The notes under the pieces are model-generated. The model was not told the DNA's origin. It ran no database searches and was given only the letters and a program-made list of their open reading frames with translations. A program made the translations under genes and the position numbers. A stretch of 64,000 nt of DNA from Hypoxylon rubiginosum. Its lineage: Eukaryota > Ascomycota > Sordariomycetes > Xylariales > Hypoxylaceae. Positions 56,301 to 64,000 of the stretch are shown one piece after another. The number at the start of each line of letters is the position of its first letter. Position 1 is the stretch's first letter. The DNA is taken from contig CADCXA010000068.1 of assembly GCA_902806565.1 (NCBI GenBank), forward strand, positions 124,001 through 188,000, given 5' to 3'.

Positions 56301-58815
56301 AGTCGGAGTCGGCTTGCGCGATGGCATGGGGGCTACGTGTCATCGGTTCGCAGGATATTCTCATCTATTCGGCCGGGTAAGGTCGCTCTCATACGTACCA
56401 TTTATGAAATGATGAAAATACTAAGACTCGGAAACAGGCTTTACAGCTTCTTCTACTCGTATGATCAGATATGTCTCGAGGACGAGAATTGCCAAGACCG
56501 TATGGTCGAGACAAGTTATACCGAAGGCTTCTGGTTTTACAACATATTCACGAAAGGCGTCGCGCAGATGATTACCCCACGCGGTGGAATAGCTGCCGTA
56601 CTCGCTGAAGATAATCAGGCGTAAGTCATAGCGAAATCATTTCACAGGCTCTTCGCTCACAATGGTGTTCCAGCGGGTTCACTACCGAATTGAGCGCTTG
56701 GCTAGCGCTCGGGCTCAGCGGTGGTGATCTTGGGGGTGATAACGGATCACCAGACGATGGCTCAGGGGTAGCCTACATTGACCCGATCATATTCGTTAGT
56801 CCAAGTCCCACAGTTCAATGTTGGGCACCTTGTACTATGGTCATTCCCCCTTCACCCTTGGCATCGCCAACCGTTTTGAGCTTCGAACCATTCGACACCT
56901 CGCTGGTGGTAGGGGGCTCAACCATCACCGAGGTCGTTGTTCCCACTAGTAGGTTCTCTGCTCAGCTTCCTCTATTCCTCTGTTGATCCCCATAATTTTC
57001 CCATCTGCCATGTCAGAGCCTAACTATCTCTAGTAACGGTTACAATCATTAGCTTCTCCAACGTGATAATTCCTGCAACGGAGACAAGCAGCACGTTCGC
57101 CATAGAATCTAGCATTATAATAGCTCCAATCCCTGTTACAGGCGGGGGTGGAACTGTAACGACAGTGACGCTACCAGCATTGTCAACTGCGTCTAGCACC
57201 TCGTTCATTTCTGTCACGGTCCTCCCTACCACTGTCACAGAGATCGGTGGCACAACTTGGACATTCTCCATGGATCAATTTACGGACCTAGCTTCAAATT
57301 CCGGCACAACACTTCTAACCACAACGCTCCGTGATGAGCCCAAACCCACCTCCTCCTCTTCCTCGTCAACTACGCTTTTCCCCGTCATATGGGTTGCCCC
57401 AGGAGGATTCTATTGGTCACCAGTTTACCCTCCCGCTCCAACACTTCCACCTACTCCACCTCGATTACCTAAATTCCCGCCTGTTCCAAACCCGCCGTGC
57501 TTCAGGCTTTTCGGAATATTCTCCATTAACTGTCCCCCAGATAAGAGCAAGCCAACGACACATTTCACCAGAGGACCGGTTAAGGTAAGCTAGCTAGCAG
57601 CCCACTAGTATTTAGAAGCGGCACTTACTAACATTCCCTCCTTTTCAGCCAACATGCACAGCGAACTGCGGCAAACTGGACGATGACAACCGCAGTGACG
57701 AGGAAAGCTCTAGTATGTGCAAGACAGCCACGTCGACGAACTGCTACACGCGTAGCCAAAACACGGTGTGCAACACCTACATAGGCTGTGAATGCCAGAC
57801 AAAGACGGTCACAGACGCTTGGGTATCCTGTAACGACCAGAGCTGCACCACGACCAAAACGCAAGAGGTGACTGGCTGTTACGTGAGCGCCAGCCGGACG
57901 ACCGCGGGCGAGTACTGCCCGACTCCAGAACCTACCGATCCGCATAACTATGATGATGGTAGCAACGACCCCGATGGGCCTATCGGTGACGTTGTGACCA
58001 CCGTGTATCCGCCCAAAGTCATCGTTGGCGGTACAGGCTACCCATTCCCGACCAGCGGTACGGTCGTAATCGGCGGGTCGACGCTGACTCCACCCTCGGG
58101 AACCTCACCGGTCACCACGACGGTAGGAGGTGGTACGGTCGTAACCCTGTATCCTTCGAGCACAGGTAACAGCGTCTCCGTCACGCGCCCCGATGTCACT
58201 CCGGTGCCGACCACAGCCCCGACTCCTCCGTGGGAGAACCCCGGCGGCGACCCAGGCGACCCGGGTGATCCACCGGGAAACCCTAATCCCACCTGGGATG
58301 CAGTATGGATCGAGTTCCGGTGGCAATACGCGACGAACCCGGAGTCGCCGGTCGGCGCTCTGGGCACGGACTGGGTATGGTTCGAGTGGCCCTCCAAGGG
58401 TGCAGACGATCTGGAAATATGCTCGACGTTCCCCGTCTTCACGCACCAAGTCTTCGACGTAGGCTTAGGCAACGAAGGGTGGCCCCCAGGCGACGACCCC
58501 GGCAAGGATATCTACGGTCGCAAGGGCTGCAAGTACATCGGCAGTGAAGATGGACCGGGCCAGATGGAGTGCGATGACATTCCGCGGTTCGACTGCACGC
58601 AGGATCCGCAAGCGAATCAGCAGTTCGATTGCACGGAGAATGAACCGTACCTGTTCGTGACGTTCGTGCCGAAGGTTAGATGTATTTTTCCGGATACGGC
58701 AGGCGTCCAGGCGAGCGTGATGTCTATAAATGGTGTAATGGCTACGAATGGAACGAAAGATCAGGACATCCAGTTGCATTGGCCAGGGTATGAGGATCTC
58801 ATCGTTAGGACTTGA
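53329..58815 (+). CDS. GH55 beta-1,3-glucanase with long C-terminal extension
   Basis: Sixteen exons: 53329-53436, 53487-53547, 53604-53923, 54005-54039, 54102-54344, 54402-54742, 54799-55307, 55362-55417, 55473-55594, 55652-55820, 55889-55995, 56115-56376, 56438-56620, 56674-56948, 57034-57584, 57649-58815; 1502 residues, every junction in frame. GH55 enzymes cut beta-1,3-glucan. Signal peptide MRALPVFIFALRAAA, then a Kex2 site (Lys84-Arg85). The double beta-helix is clear: RDVRDFGAVGDGVTDDTAAI and the second-helix start GDQSDAINSLLAG with IYFPSGVYLVEKTVEIP. After about residue 860 comes a tail of some 640 residues: Thr/Ser/Val-rich repeats, a Cys-rich block (CKTATSTNCYTRSQNTVC) and a final Trp/Asp/Cys-rich domain. 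GH55 proteins are usually 750-800 residues. The first two exons are less certain than the rest. Confidence 0.85.
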
Positions 58816-60550
58816 TACTTGAGTTATTTGAAGTTGTTTAGAAATAGAAAATCATTAATTTCGGCCACATGGCGGTTTTACACAAAGTAAAACTCTCTTT
58901 TTTTATTGATTTATTCTTTTAAGAAAAGAATCAAGTAATAATAAAGCTCGAATGCCTAGGCCCCCAATCCATACCTAAGGGACGAGGCGAAAAGGGTCAG
59001 ATCCTTGACATGTACCACCTCGCCTCTTGCTTCTCCTGAAATCTAAATCTCCGTTCCGTTTCTTGGTCTAGAACTAACATAAATTGACAGCAAGCATCCA
59101 GTATAGAACCTTAGCTCTGCTGTCTTTGGATTTCTCATCGTCAGCATCTTCTACACCACCGGAAGGGACATTGGCCGTGCTGATCAAAAACCGTGTACCA
59201 GGAAATGTCGTTGCAAGGCACTCTTCTTCGATTCACCCGATCCCAAATAGATCCTGTGCAGAAGGCCCACACAATATGACTGTTGCCGCACCTTATATAA
59301 TTAGTTATCAATGCAGAACACATTTCACCGTATGCGGTTGTGGTGTCGAAGGGAATATGGATTCTCAGCTGGCGACAATTGCTTTTGGTACCTCCTGGCC
59401 GGAAACGTTGGTCTGGTCGAACGGACACGGCGCTCCTAAATTGAGTGATGGTAATGGTTGGGAGTCGATGCCTTATGTGGTTTGGGAAATTGCTGCAAGG
59501 ATGGAGATTGTTGAGTGACTGCTGGGTGCGATATTGAAAGCTAAGAAATTCGAGAAAAATCACTTGCTTTTTATATACATCTGGCTGTCGCTGATAGATG
59601 ACATGCGAGGCCATTTTACAGAATGCCTAAGTGACTTCTATATGATTCACTAAATGATACCTTATGTCACCAAGTCATTACTAGGTGTTTGCCTCTTAGC
59701 ATCGTAAAAACTTACAGCACGTCAAGCTAGCAATAAGTTGTCAGACAAATTCACCACCCCCTTTGTACGATAAAGCATGGTGCATTAAAAATCGACAACG
59801 AAACTATTACTTTAAGAAAGCACAGGAAAGTATATCGCTAAATCCCAGAGCCAGAAAATGGAATATCAAATTATCCAATCGTTAAAATATATTTCAAGCT
59901 ATTAAACAAGAAAGTTAATAATCTTGTTGTCGGCACCTTAGCTACTGGTACTTTTGCATTCCCTTACCCCCTTAATGAGACTATGGTTCTAATTAGGCTA
60001 CACAGATAGGCATAAATACTCTGAGACCATACGTCACGATAAATGAATACGTGTGTTCCGCTAGGATGGATTTATTTGGCTATCATTACGATGCTGACCA
60101 TATGATAGTATGTATCTGCCAGTTCTGAGGGTAGGTAGGTATACGTGGGGGCTAAGAAACCAAGGGGCCACCTCTAGGTGGATAGCTGCCGATGGACCGG
60201 ATGAACTTGGGTCAAGCACAACCGTCACTAATATTTAAATTAGGTCAAATCAGCGGCCCCTTAATCATCCGGATGTCATACAGGAACACGATCCAGTCAT
60301 GACTTTTAAGATTTCAATTATGTATATACGAAGTGCTAGTATAACTTGCACCAGCTATCGCAATAAGATCCAGCGCACGATCGTCGAATGCCAGGCCAAT
60401 TTTCCCCAAACGCCCAAAACTATGCGATAGGACGATAACAATAAGAAAGCCGGGGGGGGATCTATCCCAAGTATCCCCTCGGGAGATGCCCCCGTATTAT
60501 CTGCATAGATGTTCCCTCTTCCAATCCATCGATATCCTTTACGCTCTTCT
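58816..60550. other. AT-rich intergenic region with one orphan open frame
   Basis: 1.7 kb. The only candidate is the frame at 59078-59518, listed separately. The part 59640-60060 is very AT-rich, with TA-rich stretches and no coding potential. Confidence 0.55.
59078..59518 (+). CDS. Orphan open frame, possible 3' exon
   Basis: An open frame of about 147 codons ending TGA at 59516-59518, with coding-like composition. An acceptor-like TTGACAG at 59084-59090 could make it a terminal exon, but I could not find a matching upstream exon and donor. The first in-frame ATG is well inside (MTVAAPYIISYQC). The second half contains CRTHFTVCGCGVEG and ends WEIAARMEIVE. No family was recognised. It may be a gene remnant. 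Confidence 0.3.
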   Translation, partial: HKLTASIQYRTLALLSLDFSSSASSTPPEGTLAVLIKNRVPGNVVARHSSSIHPIPNRSCAEGPHNMTVAAPYIISYQCRTHFTVCGCGVEGNMDSQLATIAFGTSWPETLVWSNGHGAPKLSDGNGWESMPYVVWEIAARMEIVE

Positions 60551-60944
60551 TTAAGACCAGCCCAGGAGGTTGAGAAGGTTATTTCGAGGGTCTCCGTTGG
60601 CCTCGACCTGCAGTGCTGCTTTCCTCGCCTGCTCGACCTCGGGGGTGTTCTGCTGCGAGAAGATGCGGTCCATCGCGCCGGCCTCTCGTTTTAGTTGAGA
60701 GCGGACGTAGGTGCCGACTGTGTAAGCTGTTTTCATTATGTCAGCATATATAGAAAAAGGGGGCGGTGATTAGGTAAGCAATTATAAAAGCGATGGATAG
60801 GGGGTGAGACGTACCGGCTCCTAATACGACGAGACTCGGCAATATCCTCGACGACACCGGGCCAAGCTTCGTTATCGCGGGTGCGGTAACTCTGGCGGCC
60901 GCGTGCATGTGCGGGCGAAGACCTTGTGGGTGTGTGATGGCCAT
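60551..60944 (-). CDS. Small single-span membrane protein, probably mitochondrial
   Basis: Complement of exons 60815-60944 and 60551-60726; 101 residues. The spliced frame reads MAITHPQGLRPHMHAAARVT and then a hydrophobic stretch crossing the junction (ILPSLVVLGAGAYTVGTYV), followed by a charged helix (EVEQARKAALQVEANGD) and the end LLNLLGWS. The N-terminus is rich in His, Arg and Ala without acids, which would fit a mitochondrial presequence or the matrix end of an inner-membrane protein. I do not recognise the family by name. The intron (GTACGT donor, GAAAACAG acceptor) keeps the frame. An in-frame upstream ATG at 61007 exists but is less likely. Confidence 0.65.
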
Positions 60945-62061
60945 TGCTGATTTGGTTTGTTTGGATTTATAGTGTGGTGCTCTTAATAAAGTGTAATGTG
61001 GGTACATGCAATATTGGTACTGTAACCTGAATGGTTGGATCGATGAACTTTTAAGAAGGTTGCGGGATTGTAATTAATGATTTGATTTGCGTTGTGTTGC
61101 AAGCTGTGGTGAAACATAATTTCCAAGACAAACAGACTCAACTGCGAATTATAAAGTTCTTGATATTGCCCAATTCTTCCTACGTTCGCCGACGTGTCTG
61201 CTATGTTCGCGCCGTGTAAGTCGACGTTTCACTCACGGTGGGGTGATTCTGCGTGGTAAATCACGGTACGGTGGGCTGATGTGGTTTTTAGTGGTGTCGG
61301 CGGGCTTCACCGAAGCGCTGACAGCCTAGACGGATTCAGTATCGCTCAACCCGCACAACGCCAGCACCGCCTAGGAGTGGCCAGACCTCAGCCGGATTCG
61401 AGCTGAAATAAAAACATTCCTTCATCCTGCGTAGGTGACCATGAGTCCATGACACCATCATTAGAGCCGCTGCGCCGGATCATTGCCTATCGCTACTAGC
61501 GAGACTCCTGATCACGCTCTAACTCTGGTCGCCGAAGGCCTGTTCCATCGATTCATGCCAGGAACCCGGCGAATCAAGACATTGTCCATTACCGCTTACG
61601 GCACCCATTCGCGAAAAGTGCACGGATACGTTGAGGCTATTTCCGACTTTCAATCTTTCAAGCATGAATCGTTAAAGTTTGAGCTTTGAGGTGTGGTCTG
61701 AAGCTTTGTGGTCTTGCGAATAGGGGCATTATAAGGGTGAGGGGGTGAGGCTTCCGTAAACTCAGGGGGTGGCCTTGCAATTCTACTTCGTACCACAGTT
61801 TAACTGACTAATCTATGCCGTTAAATGCATGTTTGATTAATAGCATCATGGACAAGGAGGCATAACCTTAATAGAACCTCTTTTATTTAGTTATGCATCA
61901 TAGTCGAAGTAAAAGGACTAAATTTATAAAATTATCAAGAAATGGCCTAATCTTTTTTTTTGTCTTTATCAAGTCATAACTTCGTTAATATCTCCCAAAA
62001 TTGACAATTCCCCGTTGTTTGAGAAAAGAGATAATTCCAGTATTTCGTATTAACAAGCGAT
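60945..62061. other. Intergenic 1.1 kb upstream of the small membrane-protein gene
   Basis: The promoter of the small membrane-protein gene should lie near 60945-61150; the GMC gene's 3' UTR lies near 62061. A 69-codon open frame at 61483-61689 has no family resemblance. No gene was recognised. Confidence 0.5.
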
Positions 62062-64000
62062 TCAAGCAAATAGCTCGGGGTACTCGGCCTTGATCATGTC
62101 GGCGCCCTGCATCTTTCGTTAGCCCGTTATCCCATATAAGTACCAGATGAATGTTGTCTAGGGAGTACGTACCTTCTCGGCAATCGCGTAGACCGCGTTC
62201 TGGATCCGGCAGTCGGGGATGACCGGGATGACGGACGCGTCGATGACGCGCAGGTTGCCGACGCCGAAGACCTTGAGGGTGCCGTCGACGACGCCCTGCC
62301 CGACGTCGGGCGCCATGCGCGCGCTGCCGCAGGGGTGGAACCCCGTCTGCGAGCGCTCGAGGATCAGCTTGTCCATGGCGGCGTCGGACGTGCGCGGCAT
62401 GGGCCAGGGGTAGTCCTCGCGGATCATGTCGCGCATGCCCTCGCCCGTCGTCAGCACGTCGTCCACCCACCGGATGCCCTCGCGCATCGCCAGGATGTCC
62501 AGGTCCTCGGCGAAGAAGTTGAGGTTGATGTTGGGCTGGGCCAGCGGGTCCGCGCTGTTTAGTGTTACCGTGCCCGATCGGCTCTGCGGCCGCAGCAGGT
62601 CCACGATCACCGTCAGGTAGTCGCCCGCCGGCGGCGTCGGGATGTGCCACTGGAAGGCGTCCGAGAACATGGGCACGAAGTCGATCTCAAAGTGCGGTTG
62701 CCCCGCCGGCCCGAACGGACACAAGCCGCCGTTCGCCTCCTTAGCCGCCACATACTCGGGGTACTTCATCAGCCGCTCGTCGATGCGCGGCAGGCCCACC
62801 AGCTCGAGCAGGCCGGACGTGTACGGGCCTTGGTTCTTCCAGCGGTAGGCGCTGACGGCCGCGTCGTGCTCGAGCCCGGCTCGGAGCAGGTGGTGATCGA
62901 GGCCATTCCCGTCCGAAAGACGAAAGACGTGCGGCAGTATTGGATGATCCAACACATTATTTCCTACATGAGGGGAGTCGACGACCGTCTCGATGTTAAA
63001 CTTGGCAAGCTCGTCCTTCGGGCCGATTCCGCTAAGCATGAGTAGCTTCGGGCTTTCGAAGACGCCAGACGAGACAATGGTCTCATACTTAGCCTTGAAA
63101 GCATGTGTCTCGCCCGAAGGTAAGATCACTTCCACGCCGAGGCAATTCTTAGTGGCCGCGTCGATAAGCAGGCGCTTAGAGTTGGTACCCGAGAGCACAG
63201 TGACATTTTTCTTGCCCTCGAGGTACAGCCAGCTCGAAGAACGTTTCCCATTGTTGATACTGTTAGTACATTTCCAGAGGCCGCGCATAGTCCCGTTGTG
63301 AACATCGTCCGTCAGCTCTCCGCCCTTGCTCGTCCAGGCTTGGGTCAAGGCATCTCGAAAGGGTTTGATCTCGGGTATCAGGTCAGAATGGGAGACAGGA
63401 ATAGGGCCGTCGGTGCCGATGTACTTCAGCTCCTCGCTGAAGAGACTCGTGTCGTCATGGTAGGTCGCCGGCTTGTATAGGTATTTCCGGATATTGTCCC
63501 ATTTCCACTCGTCTCCACCGTAGGGCGCCCAGTCGTCAAAAGTTCCGGCCGAGCCAGGGATCCAAGTGTAGTAGTTGAGGCAACTAGAACCGCCAAGGGT
63601 CTTACCGCGTGTGTTGGGCTTCTCGATACGTGTATACTCGGGTCGGTCGATCATGGTACTAGGGAAGTTAGGGACCTTCTATTAAAAAAAGGGTTACAGG
63701 GCAGTTAATACGTTTTATAAGCCCAATCGTATTTGCTGTCGCGAAGTTCGAAGGCTCGAGCAGGCGTCGTGATGGCGTCGATATCTTTTGGGTTGCTAAT
63801 GCCGGCTTCGATGACTAGGACCTTGACCTTAGAGGACTCGGCTAGACGGCCGGCGACGGCGCAACCGGCTGTACCACCTGGGCACGACGCAAGTTAGTAG
63901 GTAAGGTTGGATGTCTAACTTGTTTGTTAGGTATGTTAGTTTGACTCACCTCCGACGACAATGAAGTCGAATTGTTCAACGGATTTGATTTGATTGCTCA
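62062..64000 (-). CDS. GMC oxidoreductase (glucose-methanol-choline family), 5' end at window edge
   Basis: Complement of exons 63950-64000 (cut), 63712-63877, 62173-63658 and 62062-62106. The first visible bases on the minus strand are TGAGCAATCAAATC; if the next base is A, the start codon lies one base outside and the protein is 582 residues. GMC enzymes are FAD-dependent and oxidise alcohols, sugars or choline. Motifs in order: Rossmann loop FIVVGGGTAGCAVAGRLAE with Glu of VLVIEAG, signature 1 (GKTLGGSSCLNYYTWIPGS), signature 2 (VFESPKLLMLSGIGP), the catalytic His segment GFHPCGSARM, and a C-terminal RIQNAVYAIAEKGAD with Asn as the second residue of the active pair. No signal peptide is visible, so it is probably intracellular or peroxisomal. 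Substrate unknown. The short last exon supplies 14 residues. Confidence 0.9.

Noticed and set aside
61483..61689. 69-codon plus-strand open frame
   Set aside because: No family resemblance, and no splice partners or promoter features were found.
62158..63045. Several plus-strand open frames across the GMC gene
   Set aside because: They are antisense shadows of the GMC coding exons.
1..64000. CRISPR arrays, bacterial operons, ribosome binding sites, rRNA genes
   Set aside because: The DNA is eukaryotic. No regularly spaced repeats, rRNA or clear tRNA sequences were seen.

Overview
The window reads as nuclear DNA of a filamentous ascomycete (Pezizomycotina, most likely Sordariomycetes). Protein-coding genes are split by many short introns of about 50-180 bases with GT..AG ends and CTAAC-type branch sites. 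Coding third positions are GC-rich, intergenic DNA is AT-rich, and several families present (HeLo domain proteins, spherulin-4/GH135, GH55, Dal5-type permeases, GMC oxidoreductases) are typical of moulds. The species cannot be told from the sequence alone. Most gene models below were rebuilt exon by exon from splice signals and reading-frame continuity.

1-23 kb is a conserved housekeeping block: the 3' end of the cytosolic phenylalanyl-tRNA synthetase beta subunit (FRS1), a myotubularin phosphatase (YMR1), ribosomal protein S3, a NIPA-type magnesium transporter, a long acidic protein of unknown function, coatomer delta (RET2), the anaphase-promoting complex subunit APC4 and an acyl-CoA ligase. 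24-27.5 kb carries a SAM methyltransferase and a Dal5-type MFS permease on the same strand as the ligase.

29.7-37 kb groups three secreted carbohydrate-active proteins (a GH76 alpha-1,6-mannanase, a six-hairpin glycosidase-like protein and a GH135 spherulin-4-like glycosidase) with a small hydrophilic protein. An F-box-like gene broken by one in-frame stop follows.

39.9-47.6 kb holds the most striking locus. A HeLo-domain protein with a degenerate kinase domain (built like the necroptosis executioner MLKL) is transcribed away from a 1681-residue protein that joins an intact kinase, a Sel1-like segment and ankyrin repeats; the two genes share one 1.0 kb promoter region. I suggest a regulated cell-death or incompatibility pair, as an inference from domain layout.

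47.6-64 kb is accessory: a 0.6 kb imperfect palindrome resembling a non-autonomous DNA transposon, a secreted protein of unknown family with a Kex2 site, an F-box protein, a 16-exon GH55 glucanase with a very long C-terminal extension, a small mitochondrial-looking membrane protein, and a GMC oxidoreductase whose start codon appears to lie one base beyond the right edge.
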